The notes under the pieces were generated by a model. It had not been told where the DNA came from. It saw nothing but the letters and a program-made list of their open reading frames with translations, and ran no database searches. The translations under genes were made by a program, and so were the position numbers. Below, piece after piece: positions 47,365-59,770 of a DNA stretch of 64,000 nt; positions within the stretch are counted from its first letter, which is position 1, and every line of letters starts with the position of its first letter. The DNA comes from Pelobates cultripes (Eukaryota > Chordata > Amphibia > Anura > Pelobatidae): the NCBI GenBank assembly GCA_933207985.1, contig OW240912.1, positions 200,901,593 to 200,965,592 on the forward strand, read 5' to 3'.

Positions 47365-47779
47365 TAGTCTCCCACAAGACTTTTATCTTGCTGAAATTAC
47401 AAGTGCAAACGCTAATCACCACATCCTTACAATCCATTCCAACTCTCCCTACTACTACTTATATATTACAATTCATATATACTTTTATTTTTTTAGTTTA
47501 CTGAATTTCATCTACACACCTAATACCACTAACATAAATCCAAATATGATATTCTTGACAACCCTTTTCTCACTCCAAACATGTTCACATAACTACTCCC
47601 ATACATATATATCTCAAACTGGAAATCAAATTCTTATACACCATAGCCTGCCCTGTTGCTGTAACGTATCTGCTGAGTGCTGGTGGAGAGTATTAAAATA
47701 CAGCCCTCCTACCCCCAACCCACAAAGTTATAAATTCTCCCAATCACTATACTGCCAAACAAAAATTATGTTCAAATTC

Positions 47780-48480
47780 CTATTCCTTATGTTACTTGCC
47801 CTTGCAAATGATGTAGAGTCTAACCTTGGTCACCCAGGTGATTCCAGTTCTAGTCTCCCCACTAAAATGGCCTTTCCTTTGTGCACTGCACCATCCGCAT
47901 CTTGCTCCCTAAACTGGATGCACTACAAGCTTGGTGTTCCTATAACAAACCAAAAATCATTGTGCTCTCCAAGTCATGTTTAACAATAAAAAATACCTGA
48001 CTCTACTATTGCAATACATTCAGGTATTCATGCTTTCGAAATGACAGAGCAAAGAGAGGAGGAGGCATTGTTATTTATGTTGACAAGTCCATAAAGTTCA
48101 TCCCTTTAAAAAAAAAACAAAAAAAAAAAAACTATAGCTCCCCTACCACCTTTGATTTCCTTTCTGGTACAATCGAGATCTAATTCAGTAAACCGATCAT
48201 TGTTGCTGGAATCTACCGCCCACCCAGCTCTCCAGTGCATTCCCTTTATGACATAACCCAACTCCTTAGTGAAAGCGTAGCTGAAAACCCAAAACAGTGA
48301 ACTGTTGGTTTTTGGAAATTTTAATATTGATTGGCTGAATTCTAAAAATAATAAAACCATGTTAGCTGTTTAAGACTTTGCAACTAACACTATTTTGTCC
48401 CAGTGTAGTGATAGTTGGGAAGGACCCAGTCAGACAGTACATAGAAAACAGATCAAATAAATTACATATTATATATAAAG
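47780..48480 (+). pseudogene. CR1/L2-like LINE endonuclease relic
   Basis: On the plus strand, LLALANDVESNLGHPGDSS resembles the DVE.NPGP start of CR1/L2-type ORF2. Further on, in shifted frames, GIYRPPSS (with changes), SLYDITQLLSESVAENPK, and LLVFGNFNIDWLNSK match the endonuclease motifs SIYRPP and GDFN. Poly-A expansions at about 48107-48131 and several stops show it is dead. Confidence 0.65.
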
Positions 48481-48489
48481 ACTGTACAT

Positions 48490-49480
48490 AGAAGATACCA
48501 AACCAACTCATTATTCTATTATAGGAAATTACAGCATATTATCCAAAAGTCAAGTACAATTATAACAATATAATACAATTATTTATAATACACAAATATC
48601 CACAGAATACCTAGCTACTAAACGTTCAAGATAACATTAACAAGTGTAAACTATCCATAAGTCATGTCATTAGATTAAATAATTATGCAGTATAAAGTGA
48701 AAATATTTTTCCTTAAGCTATCATACAATGTACATAATAAAAAATATCATGCGTCAAGCACATGAAAGCCACTGTATATAATTCATATATTTTTATACTA
48801 CATTGACACTAGAGTTCAACTGCATTATCCTGCGGGTCATCAATGACTACACTGGGTGAATTTTAATAAATATTGTTGCACTTTATTTTGGTGTTTTTTT
48901 CTTTATATGCTTAGTTTACATGCTTACTTATGGTAGTGGGTATTATAGAATTGTCTGAATGCTAGGTGAATGGTTACTCAGTGTGCCGGATGACTTGTAA
49001 TTTTATATGGTTACCATATCATTTTTTTCCCCCTTGTCCTTTAGTAGTTTACTCTATAAATATGTGAGCTTCCATGGATTGCAGGGTGCAGGCGTAAGGT
49101 TGCCTTATACTATCGCATCTGATACTTGTAGGACGCAGGCGTGGTGTTACTTAGTATCCTTTTGGATACGGATGACGCGAGTGTGGTCAGCTGTTTTTGC
49201 CGGATTTCACGTAATTCGGCACATGTGCAAATTCGATAAGGAGCTAGTGTGTTAGTGGAAGCTTCCAGTTTTCAAGAAGGCGCGGAAGTTGGGATTTATT
49301 GAAGTTAAGATTCTTCTTTGTTGTGTTCCATCTATTACTGCAACTATATGGGAAGTTATATAAGTATTTTAGGCATCTTTACTATTGAATTATACACAGA
49401 TACCAGAAGTGATGTCACTTTTGGGGTCGGTGAAGTTTGATTGCTGATGACCATCAGCTGTTCTGGGGAGTTAAAAGCAG
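48490..49480. other. AT-rich sequence, nothing recognised
   Basis: No coding potential and no element ends found. A GTAGGACGCAGGCGT / GGTGCAGGCGTAAGG pair at about 49085-49145 is a short imperfect repeat. Confidence 0.4.
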
Positions 49481-49489
49481 ACACAGGTA

Positions 49490-49700
49490 TGCAGTAATAC
49501 AAACACCCTTGAAAAAGGCAGCCAGTTGGTGCCGAAACGTGTGGGGGAGGGGGTGGCGTCTAGTGTTTCTGTCATATTAGGCTTGTTGAAGTTAATTACT
49601 TTACAGTTTACTATTTGCCTTTTTTTTTTGTTACTTTGTTTATTTGCTTTATGTATGCAAACATTTTGATGTTTAAATAAAGGATTTATATATTTCTTAA
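49490..49700. repeat. Dispersed repeat with GCCGAAACGTGT motif
   Basis: CTTGAAAAAGGCAGCCAGTTGGTGCCGAAACGTGT belongs to a motif class (gap, then cGAAACg) also present at 15690 and 38045 in unrelated contexts. It ends in a GTTTAAATAAAGG poly-A-signal-like stretch. Element class unknown. Confidence 0.35.
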
Positions 49701-50869
49701 GTGGTAGTTATAGTGTGCATTCTCTATCATTATATATAATAGATTTGTTGGGACACATGAGGGAGTGCCTGAGAGGATTTGCATCGCGATTCTATCCTTT
49801 TTATGTTGTCTCTTTGTGTGTTGTTGTTATTATAGTATTATATCTAACATACAAACATTAACACAGTCACATACACAGAATCACACATGGTCGCAACCTA
49901 AATAATGAGACGATTATACAGTCACATACATATACATACACACAGGAGCAGCACATATTCATATACACAAACGGTCACATGCACAGTTAGATTGACACAG
50001 CCACATATATTATGTAACATATAGTTACAAACGCCGACACACACTGTCAGGGGCACACAGCCATAAACAGAGTTACAGGAACGCACACAGTGTGTTAGTT
50101 TGGTTAGAAACCTTCTGAGAAAGTAGTGATCAGATCACTAAATCCTCAGCTCTGCCATGGACTTATTTTTATGACAGAAAAAAACAAACCACCAATCGCT
50201 TGGGAAATGGTCAATGAACAGACACGCAGCATGTATGCTTCAGAAATATTCTGCTAGTTTAATAATTGAACAAATTTTTTTTTACAGAGAAGGTGTGACC
50301 AGGCAGATCACAGGCACACCAGTAAAAATAATAATACTTATCAATACATTTATTATGCCTTGTGAAAGAGAGCTGTCTTGGTGCATGAACCAATAGAAAG
50401 AGAATATGTGATGTAGAAATGCATATCAGGCCATGCTCTCATTACGTCAGGTAATACTAAGACAGAATAAAACTTATGTGCGTATTTGCTAAGAAAAGGT
50501 GGAACATTCTAAGAAACAGAGCTTTGGAAGGCACAAGATAGAGTTGTACATTAACCCTTTAAGTGATAGGATGTTAGTCAGTCTCACATTAACTGTTTCA
50601 GGGGTGGAGTGTTAGTTTATCTCATATTAATCCTTGTACACCGTTACAGTCACACAGTTACAAACATAGTAATTGTTCCACGGACACATAGTTTATACCT
50701 TCAAGGGGGCAAAGCCACTGCCCACCTTCATCTGGTGCCCAGGGGACATGCAACACAAGTCCCCCTAGAATAGTAGTAACAAGAAATATCTGCAGATTTA
50801 CGTGGTCTACTTCTATATGTATTTAAGGGCTACTTAAGATTATACTTCTGTATATTGTATATATGTCCT

Positions 50870-51237
50870 ATATCGCTGGCTTCGGGTCTTTCTTCTCTCC
50901 TCCCCCTTGACAGGGGAGACCTAATGTGCATATGCGACACATAGGATTGTGCATAATACTTTCCTATGGGGTTTTGGGTGACGCTGGATGTCCCCATGCA
51001 TAGCGTGAGGACGTCCAGAGTCAGTTAGGCGACAAAAAGTCACCGAACAGCCCGGAAGTTTCTCTAGTGGCGGTCTGTTAGACAGCCACTATAGGTGGAG
51101 TTAACCCTAGCAGGTAATTATTGCAGTTTCTTAAAAAACTGCAATAATTACCTGCTCAGAGTAAAGGGATATTAGATGGTGCAATCAGACCACTTCAATG
51201 AGCTGAAGTTGGATGGGTGCCTATAGTGTCCCTTTAA
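50870..51237. mobile_element. T2-type MITE, left end unclear
   Basis: Contains GACCTAATGTGCATATGCG, CTTTCCTATGGGGTTTTGGG, GCGTGAGGACGTCCAG, CTGTTAGACAGCCACTATAG and a right end CTATAGTGTCCCTTTAA at 51237, all shared with the copies at 41.0 and 43.8 kb. Confidence 0.7.
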
Positions 51238-51849
51238 GATTTAAAGATAAGATGATGGGTTTCTTGTGTCTATTGGCCAAAGTAGAAACTATCAAAATAG
51301 TCTGAAAAACAACAATTTGGCTAGTCTAGCCTAACAATAGCATTCTCCTTTACAATTATTATTTTGCATGCGGTCAGTAGGACGGCCACTTTAAGCCTGC
51401 ATTGTTTTACATTGTAGGGGTAAACCCATAGGGCAACTGCACCCAGAGCACTTCAGTGGGAGTGTTCTTTTATTTGCATGAAAATATGCAAATCATACAA
51501 AAATGATTGAGTTTAGATCAGCATTGCTTGTCAAGAGGGACCTTGCATTTCAGGTTTCCCTCACCAAGTCTAGAGATTTCTCTGCTGAGAAAACACAATA
51601 GGGCACCTTTTCCTGGGGTTGTTGGAGCCTTGGGGGGGGATGGGGCTTGTTAATGAATAAATCAAGAACAATTTCTTACCTGTTCATATGTTCGTAACAA
51701 AGTCCTTGAATTTATTATATACTTTATTATCCAAGTGTAATGCTAGTAATAAACTAGTATTACTATTATTATATTTAGTCATGTATTCATCACAAATGTA
51801 TTTGTGGCATAATTATTGCATAACTACATTAAAAAAAGATGATGAAACT

Positions 51850-53870
51850 TAAAAATCAACTCTGCTCAACGTCTCCATGCCCTCTGCTGAAACTGCTGCT
51901 ATGAGCAAAACTTTCCAATTTCAATTGTCAGAGAGGTCCGTGAGATACCTGGGTGTCTGGATTCTGCCCAGCTATATGCAACGAACTTCACGCCCCTATT
52001 GACCACGATACGGAAGAACCTGGTGGAATGGACATTATATCTCCTGGTTGGGATGTATTGTTGTGGTGAAAATTTATATCTTCCCGCGAGTCCTCTACCT
52101 GTTTCAAATGCTCCCTATCCGGATCCCCACTGCATACTTCACATCGCTCCGATCATTAATGATAACTTACATTTGGGGCTCTCGACGGCCTCAGCTGCGA
52201 TACAAGTGCTGACAAATCCAAAGAGAGAAGGGGGGTTGGCAGTTCCAGACTTCCTTTTGTATTAACATGCAACCCACCTGCAGATAATAATAGAGTGGGC
52301 CAAGGACGGAGTGGTTACGTTATGGAAAGATGTGGAGCGGACCCAGACAGGCAGGTCCTTGATGGCACTGATATGGATGAACCCCAAGGCAAGTAGGATA
52401 AAATCAGGCCAACAGCCATGTGTTAAGGCCACTATGGAGATATGGCATAGGACAGCACCCAGACTGGGCCTCTCATTGTTCCCTTCCTCATTATACCCTA
52501 TCACAAACAACCCTGACGTGCACCCGGGGATGGAGGGTAGACCATATGCACCCTTCTTGCCATACGACTAGGTCCAAGTTCGCCATATGTTTAAAGGACG
52601 TGAGCTCAAGACACTGGGAGACTTACTAGGGGGCACCTCAGGTACCTTCTTACATACACTCAAATACAAAGTTATACAAATTCCCCAGACAAATCCCCCA
52701 ACGTCCTGACATGACTAGGACACTCACATCCTTTGAGTGAAAGAGTGTTGACCCCGACCCACAACCGCATGCCGTATCCCTTCTATATAATTTACTACTT
52801 ACACAACTTAACCTCCCAGCTCCTGGGCGAAACCTTCACCACACACCAGTGGGGGAAGAGCTCTGATTTGGTACACCATTGCACATTAGCAAGCAAAACA
52901 CAGGAAACGGCATACAAGGTTATCACACTGTGGTACAGGACTCCTCACCTCCTCCAGAGCATAAATCCTGCTCTGGATGGCCACTGCTGGCGATGCCAAG
53001 CCACATTAGGTACTTTCTTACACATCTGGTGTGACTGCCCTAAAATCAAACCCTTCGGTGATTAATACCATCCCTACAGAAGTTTTCCGACAACCCCAGC
53101 CCTTCCGACCGGATTATTTTCTCTTGCACCATGCCACCACCCCCCCGATAGCTAGATATAAGAAACCAATGTCCATTCGTATTCTAAATATGGCTAAGTA
53201 GTTCCCCCTCTACTGGAACCAGGAGACACCCCCCACGGATGCGGTGGTTCGAAAAATGGAGGACCGAAGACGGCTCAAAGAACTGACATTTATGGCCCAA
53301 GGACGTACCCAATCTTACGCAGACATCTGGACTCACTGGCTGATGGTCGCATATCACGCTGACTTTCGGGTCTTGCTGGCAGATGGGACGAGTGGCCCGG
53401 TGGGATGAGGGGTCTTGGGCTATGGGCCATACGTACTCCCTGTCTGGGGGGTCAGTGGAACTGACCTTTCTAACCTAGCATCCCAACTCCCACTTCTGTA
53501 GGATGCTCAAACCAGGAAAGAAGTAAGGGACACCACTGACACAGGCTACTCTTAGGGTTAGGGAATTAGCCGGACAGACTACTGGACAGATTGTTACATC
53601 TCTGAAAGCTAGGCTCCCTGGAACATGGCACTACTATAGATTATATAAGAACGCTTCACATGTATGATACGCTATGTAACTGGATCGCGGACTTTGAGTC
53701 CCTATTCATCTCCATATTCATTGTTCCATTCAGCCCTGCGTGGCTGTGAGCCTCTATATGCAAAAAATATTTTACAGTTTGACTGTTTACCTCTGTTTAC
53801 TCTGCACTTGTTTTACTTCGATCATAGTGACCAATAAAAAACTAATTTAAAAAAAATAAAAAATGAGTAA
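51850..53870 (+). pseudogene. 5'-truncated L1-like LINE, ORF2 C-terminus and poly-A
   Basis: Plus-strand frames with shifts give RYLGVWI, LLVGMYCCGENLYLPASPLP (shifted), TNPKREGGLAVPDFLLY, AKDGVVTLWKDVERTQTGRS and GHCWRCQATLGTFLHIWCDCPKIK. The last is the cysteine-rich C-terminal motif of L1 ORF2. The element ends near 53870 in an A-rich tail after GACCAATAAAAAAC. Reverse-transcriptase catalytic residues are absent. Confidence 0.8.
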
Positions 53871-54092
53871 ACAGTTTCACAGTGAAAATCTTGCATGTTG
53901 TCTGAAGAGCATGCAATAATTTTCATGATATTTTTCTAATTTCTTCGTTTTGGGGCTTAACATGAATGGAACATTTTCAGTGGTATTGGATGAGGGGAGT
54001 AGCCAGAGAGTGGCACTGTGAAGATTTTTCGCACAGGACGCCCGAAGGTCTCAGGCCAGCCTTGCTGGCTAGAGCTGCAGGATAATGTAGGG

Positions 54093-54218
54093 CAGGGGTA
54101 GGCAACCTGCCACACTCTAGATGTTGTAGACTAGATCTCCCCTGATATGTTGCCAGCACTATGGCTGCAAGAACATTATGGCAGATGTAGTCCAAAACAT
54201 ACAGAGTGCCTAACCCTG
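54093..54218. mobile_element. hAT MITE, 126 bp
   Basis: Ends CAGGGGTAGGCAACCTG and GTGCCTAACCCTG. Target duplication ATGTAGGG (54085-54092) and CTGTAGGG (54219-54226), one mismatch. The interior TGTAGACTAGATCTCCC and GCAGATGTAGTCCAAAAC form a hairpin. Confidence 0.85.
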
Positions 54219-54403
54219 CTGTAGGGGCATGACGTACATATTAGGCCTGCTCTATTAAAGCAGACCTGTCCCTTATTTTCTTTCACAAATACGGTATCAA
54301 CTTTATTTTTTCTGTTAACATTGAAATTAGAATGGATAAACATTTTGGTTTTACAAGAAAAAAAAAGAAAATCCTTGAAATTACACAATTCTCCTAAAGT
54401 GAA

Positions 54404-55702
54404 TTAGGAATGCTCAGAAAGCTTTCTTCTTTCTTCAAACTGTTTTGACACTGCCAGGGAAAGAGCCTCGAGGAACCTCTCAATGGTAACTGTAGGAGAT
54501 TGAATATAAAGTGCATGTGCCAGAAAAGGTAGCTTTCTAAGAACTCTTCCGCTGAGCCCCTCACTTTTCCTGGAAATGTCATTCAATAAAAGACTTAGTT
54601 TTGATACATTATTGTCAGCATAGTCAATCATTTCTAGATCTCGTAAAGTTAGTAGCTGTTGTCTTGGATATATTATCTGACACTTCATAAGTTCTTCTAA
54701 ACAGCTCATGTAAATGTTAAATATAGCAGGAGAAGAAGGTACTCCAATGTATAACTTTAGATCAGCTCTATCCACAAATGCCACATCTATTTTTTCAGTA
54801 ATATTTGACGTTGTCAAGATAACTACATTGGTGTACCTTTTTATCCAATCTATTTGAGTTAACACCGCATTTACTACTCGAATGGCATCAGATGGTTCCG
54901 TTCCTGCTTGAGAAGCCTTTCTTGCAGCAGTAAGACTTTCAACCTCATCAATCAACACAAACACAAGAGATTCTTGGTCATAGATCAGTTCATGAATCTT
55001 CTGGAACATCTTTGTTACTAGCTTTCCACTCTCAGAAAACCACTTGGAGAAAAGGCTGTGGCTGTTTATCTCAATCAGTTGACCATATTTGTACCTATGT
55101 GATAGTCTGATCGTCAGTTTTTGTGCTAGTGCTTTACACAATGAAGTTTTACCCGTTCCAGGAGGACCATGCAAGAGTACAACTCTGTTCCAGGAAATCA
55201 AATTGCTATCAACATTTTTGTCGGAAAACAGCAGTGTTGTTGTAACATAGTCTAAAAGATTGGATTTGATGTCACCATCGTATATTAAACTTTCCCAAAG
55301 ACCATGAAAATCCGCTGAAGGAAGGTGCCAATTGTTAGCAGCTACAAGATCGTCATTTTCCTCTTCTAGATTTTCTGCATTTGGGCCATGTTCACTTAAA
55401 TGAAAAACACTCACAAGCAAATTGCACTTTCTTAGGTCAATGGGCTGTCTGCCTTTAAATTTCAACTCTGTATCAACAACAGCCACAGAAATTACATTTC
55501 TTGTTAAAAAGGCGTCATCAAATTCTGTCCAGGTATAATCGCCAAAAACAATTGTTTGTCTGTTTAACAATTCTATGACATGACTTTGTACATCCTCACT
55601 CTTTACAGAACTGTTTGATTTTTGAAGCACTTCTACATGAACTTGAAGAAAATCGTAAGAATAAGGAACATTCTGTTTGAGTTTAATAGTGGCTTCATCC
55701 AT
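54404..55702 (-). CDS. TRIP13: Intronless, intact TRIP13 (Pch2) AAA+ ATPase copy
   Basis: A single 432-codon frame, the same length as vertebrate TRIP13. TRIP13 is a hexameric AAA+ remodeller that, with p31comet, opens closed HORMA proteins (MAD2, HORMAD), switching off the spindle checkpoint and shaping meiotic axes. Visible: N-terminal domain with NRQTIVFGDYTWTEFDDAFL and FHGLWESLIYD; Walker A GPPGTGKT (about 179-186); pore-loop region HSLFSKWFSESGKLV; Walker B VFVLIDEVESL with catalytic Glu (about 253); sensor 1 TTSNIT; arginine-finger region FVDRADLK; sensor 2 GLSGRVLRKL. The usual gene is split into about a dozen introns, so this is most likely a retrocopy. Some conserved positions differ from the usual protein (DWIKRYTN, ADLKLYIGV). 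A weak AATAAA lies at 54302-54307; no long poly-A survives. Loss of introns from the only gene copy is the alternative. Confidence 0.9.
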   Translation of the reverse strand: MDEATIKLKQNVPYSYDFLQVHVEVLQKSNSSVKSEDVQSHVIELLNRQTIVFGDYTWTEFDDAFLTRNVISVAVVDTELKFKGRQPIDLRKCNLLVSVFHLSEHGPNAENLEEENDDLVAANNWHLPSADFHGLWESLIYDGDIKSNLLDYVTTTLLFSDKNVDSNLISWNRVVLLHGPPGTGKTSLCKALAQKLTIRLSHRYKYGQLIEINSHSLFSKWFSESGKLVTKMFQKIHELIYDQESLVFVLIDEVESLTAARKASQAGTEPSDAIRVVNAVLTQIDWIKRYTNVVILTTSNITEKIDVAFVDRADLKLYIGVPSSPAIFNIYMSCLEELMKCQIIYPRQQLLTLRDLEMIDYADNNVSKLSLLLNDISRKSEGLSGRVLRKLPFLAHALYIQSPTVTIERFLEALSLAVSKQFEERRKLSEHS

Positions 55703-55865
55703 GATTTCCTTCTACAATATCATAAATCGTCGCAACGACTTTTCAAACCAGAATTATAGTCTATCCCTTATTTTCGTGTTGGCGTTTTTCTTTTTTTATC
55801 TGCAACAACTGACAAAAATGAACATGCTTAAAATAGTGATATCGGTTATTGAGTGGAATAAATAG

Positions 55866-56163
55866 ACATTACAGAGTTTTATAGGGTGTCCAACAAGTAG
55901 ATATAAAAGGAAACTGGCCTAGTCAGGAGTTTCACATATCATGGGAAAAAACAAGTGTATGGCCCTTTAAGACAAAATAATGAAATCGTAATCAGGATCT
56001 TAATCAATATTTATCCCCCTAAAAGTTGTTAAATATGAAAATGTAGGTACTTAAATCCATAACCATATAAGATATAACAAAGTAAAGAGTGCTGTAAATG
56101 CAATGCAACAAGAGGCAAGTTCAACAAGAGTGTGAAACAAAATAACTATATACCTAAAATCAC
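55866..56163. other. No gene or element recognised
   Basis: AT-rich flank upstream of the TRIP13 copy. Confidence 0.5.
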
Positions 56164-56284
56164 TTCAAGGGATCCTATAGTGCCAGGAAAACAAAGTTTG
56201 GAATGTAAACAGTGCAAAAGAGTCACAGCTCCCAGACCACATCAATTAGCTGAAGTGGTCTGGGTGCCTATAATGTCCCTTTAA
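56164..56284. mobile_element. Short T2-type MITE, 121 bp
   Basis: Left TTCAAGGGATCCTATAGTGC (mutated TTAAAGG), right CTATAATGTCCCTTTAA. Contains CAGACCACATCAATTAGCTG hairpin. Non-coding. Confidence 0.75.
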
Positions 56285-58150
56285 ATAGCAAGACAATAGT
56301 GAATTTGAATTAATTTTTTTTAATCATTCATCTTGTATTTAAGTGGAACACTATAGACCTGTTCTCTGCTGGTTCTACTTTTATGCCATTTACTGTCACC
56401 GCACACATTGTTATAACTGTAGATGTAGACACATACACAATGTGCAGAGTTAGGGACATCCAGTGGGCAAACCAGTTGTGACATTCAGTAACTCCTTGAT
56501 TCGTGGACAGTACCATGAAAATACTATTACCCTCCACTGACTTTTAATGACCAACATTATAAGCAGAAAAATATAACATCCTGCTTTTTTTTTTTTATAT
56601 CATTGAATGGCACCTACTTACAGTAAGATATTGTGCATAATGCAGCTCTCTGGACAGCAAAACAACTCAGTGTCTTGTCAATTGTTTTGTGCAGCCTTTG
56701 AATAAGAACATCATTTTTACAAGCCAGACTTTAAAGTTCAGAGACTATATGTGGGGCCATGCCAGTCTCAAAGCATGCAATTTATACACTTCTTAATCAG
56801 CTATAACAGAGCTAATTAAAAAGCATGATTCCCACTTGTGTGCAAGCGCAGTTTGTCCAGTAAAAGGCTTCTCATTTAGAAGCGTTGCAGTGTCTAGCAA
56901 AGGCAAAAAGTGTATGAGGGACAAAAAAAATGTTTAAAGTAGCTGCAGAAACTAGTTCTGCAGCAAATGTAATATAGATTTTCCATAATCCTCCCAAATA
57001 TGCAAAAATTACTAAATGCATGTATATTGGGAAAAGTTTTTTTTTTTTTTTTAATGGTGTATTCCCATGGTTTAAGGCCATTTCTCTGATAGTAACCACA
57101 GTAAAGCTTGTCAATAACTCAACTGATTGGATTGGATTCTGTTACTGAGAATGTGTCTATTTGCTGATCAGAGACAATATGCATCTCCTGAGAACCCCCT
57201 ATTGTCTGCATGCTGCTCTCTTTCACTTTTGTGTGGCATTCAGGCTTACTAGGAATATGTAATGCAACTCCCTAGCACTGCTGTGAACAAGGATGCAGCA
57301 CAAGAGAGCAAGGGGATCACAGAAGATGTTTTTGTGACCACAGCACACAGACAGTTTCCAAACAGTATCGGATAATCTCCTCTTCCTCCTAATTACTTCC
57401 TCCAGTAAGAGTAAGGAGGAAGAAGAAGAATGAAATTTTAAGTCTGTATGTGTACATGCGTGTATTTGATCTGGATCCTAATATGAATGTATGTATATGG
57501 AAGTGCGTAATCATGTATGCATGTTAGCACATATGTAGGTTAGTGGCTAGGCACGTATCTTAGTAACATGTATTAACCCTTTCAGTGAATTCTAAATTAA
57601 ACAGAGTGTGAAATAAATAAAAGTTCAAACATTAGATCTCTCTTTACAGGAAGTGTTTAGGAAGGCTGTGCACCTTACACGTGGTGAGGTATGACTAGGG
57701 CTGTATATATACACAAAGTGAGTTACATCTTAAATGGCAGAGATCTATACACCAAAACTGCTCATCAAGTGCATGACAAACATCAAATGCACACATTCCA
57801 TGCATGTTGAATTGCTCACATTGGCCCTACCCTGACTTCTCCCTTCGAGCAGACTACCATTTCAGGGGTGTTTGGTGGGTAATGCATATAAGTAGGGTTT
57901 TAATGAAAATCATGAGGCTCAATACTATTGCCACCACCTTTTAGTGAATATACTTTTTTTTAGCATGGATTCCTGGTGTCAAATGGTGGCCCATGCCCTA
58001 TGAACACATCACCCAACAGGTTGTATGTGAAGAGTAACAGTTATTGCAAGGTGGCATTTCTGGCCTGAGGAAAACCAGCAGTGGGTTCCATTAATCAAGA
58101 CTGAAAATTATTGAAACTTAAAATATAAACAAAGTTTCTTAGCAGCATGT
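56285..58150. other. No gene recognised
   Basis: Only short frames without homology, a poly-T run at 57040-57052 and an ATGTATGTATATG-type low-complexity patch at about 57485. Nothing else supported. Confidence 0.5.
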
Positions 58151-58179
58151 GTTAGATGTGAATATGAGCAATATCCTTT

Positions 58180-58570
58180 TCCATGTATTGTTTTTATTGA
58201 TATTTACAAATTACAAGGTACAAAGAGTCACAAACATCTCACAGCAGTCCAGTCAGTCAATGATATAGTTACAGAATTGTGAGACAGACTGGTTGTGATG
58301 AATATAAGTGAGGCTGCAGTCAATACCATCACCGGTGCAGAGAGCTTGAGCAACAAGACTGGGCCAATACGTGCGCATTACATAGATGTTATATATTAAT
58401 GTAAATATGTTATTGTGCTGGAGTGTGCACCCAGCAACAAGACTGGGCCAATACGTGCTCATTACATATATGTTATATATGTACATTAATATATATGTAA
58501 ATATTATAGGCATAATTGCATATATAATACACACATTAATATACATGTCATATATACACATGTATTACGG
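58180..58570 (-). mobile_element. LINE-type 3' end with a ~100-bp tandem duplication
   Basis: The TGTATTGTTTTTATTGATATTTACAA start on the plus strand is the complement of a LINE/retroposon tail. AGCAACAAGACTGGGCCAATACGTG occurs at about 58350 and again at about 58433, each followed by CATTACATA and ATGTTATATAT text, so the unit is tandemly repeated. Low-complexity TA/AT units follow. Confidence 0.45.
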
Positions 58571-59159
58571 TCAGAATCACAAATTATCAATGTCTATCTG
58601 TACATTGTGTATGCAAGATTGCTAGCAAAATTTATATATTGGAAGGAAAATCTATTTAATAAGAGCTCTCTCACCTGTCAATTAGCTCTTTAGCATAGAG
58701 TCCTGTACTGGAGAACTGAGGTACAGGAAACAGGTGAAAATGCCTCCCTACACACACAAAAAAAAATAAAAAAAATCATCTTGTGTTTTTCTTAACCCCT
58801 TTTGAATTTCTTGCCACTTTGTGTTTCTTGTTCCCCCTTGTGACTCCCTTTGTGTATCTTTTCCTTCATCCCAGTCCCTGTGTGTGTGTCTTTTTACCAT
58901 TTTCCAGCCCACTGTAGGTCTTTTTCTCCCCTTCCGAAGCCAGTCTGTGCATCTCTCTGCTCCACCAGCCCCTGTATCTGTCTCTCCCAGTCCTTTTGTA
59001 TGTTTCTTTCTCCCCCTCACTGCCCGTGTCCATATCTCCCCTCTCCTTCCCAGTCTCTCTCTTACCCCTGTTTCTTTCTCCCATGTGTCTATCTCTTACC
59101 CGTTTCTTTCTCCCCCTCTCCCTGTGTGTCTCTATTCTTCCCTCTTCCCCTGTCATTAC

Positions 59160-59770
59160 TCCCTGAGACTGACTTTGCCTGGAGCTTTGGGAGACCGGCA
59201 ATGGCAGATATGGGCTGTTCTCTCAATCATGCTCCCTCGTGGTTCCCACAATTCCCAGCACAGCCACACCATACATATAGTAACCATTACCCTATGATGT
59301 GACTGTGCTGGGAATTGTGGAAACCGCAAGAGAACATGACAGTCCAGTCCGCCCCCTCCCTCAGTCCACTCAGTATATTAGTGAGTGTCCGGTGGCACCT
59401 ACACACGGCCGCGTGGGCAAACTCGCTATAGGCGGGAAGAATCTGTGCAACCCCCCGGTGCCGCGGGCATGCTGGTACACATTTTATAACTAGGGTTGTT
59501 ATATACGGTACAGATGTTTAAATGGCCATAGTAATAGAATCCATTGCCATTACATGTCCTCGCGGTGAAGCAGTGAATTAATGCGCACTGTGCGCCCAAA
59601 TGTTATACCTGAAGCCTCTGCTCACGTTGATAGCTTTATGCAGCAGCCAAAGAGAGCACTAACATGGCCGCCGGTGCGCCTTCACTAACCGGATATCCGC
59701 TCACATGGAACGCAAGTCACACCTCCAGGAAGCACGGGTTCTTATAGAACGTTAAAGCACACGCACACTG
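59160..59770. promoter_or_regulatory. CpG-richer block, possible promoter
   Basis: More CpG than the surroundings, with an inverted pair CCACAATTCCCAGCACAG / CTGTGCTGGGAATTGTGG (about 59246 and 59307) that resembles the ZNF143/Staf core, GCGCACTGTGCGC (NRF1-like) at 59584, and AACATGGCCGCCGG (YY1-like) at 59662. No exon or splice chain could be attached, and the inverted pair may instead be MITE arms. Confidence 0.3.

Noticed and set aside
47351..47983. 210-codon plus-strand frame as a host gene
   Set aside because: Its second half contains DVESNLGHPGDSS, the start region of a CR1/L2-like LINE ORF2, and the first half is low-complexity read-through of AT-rich DNA. Later motifs of the LINE lie in shifted frames.
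58821..59302. Pro/Ser/Cys-rich frames of 150-158 codons and their antisense Arg/Glu-rich frame
   Set aside because: Polypyrimidine low-complexity DNA open in several frames at once; no domain and no splice or start evidence.
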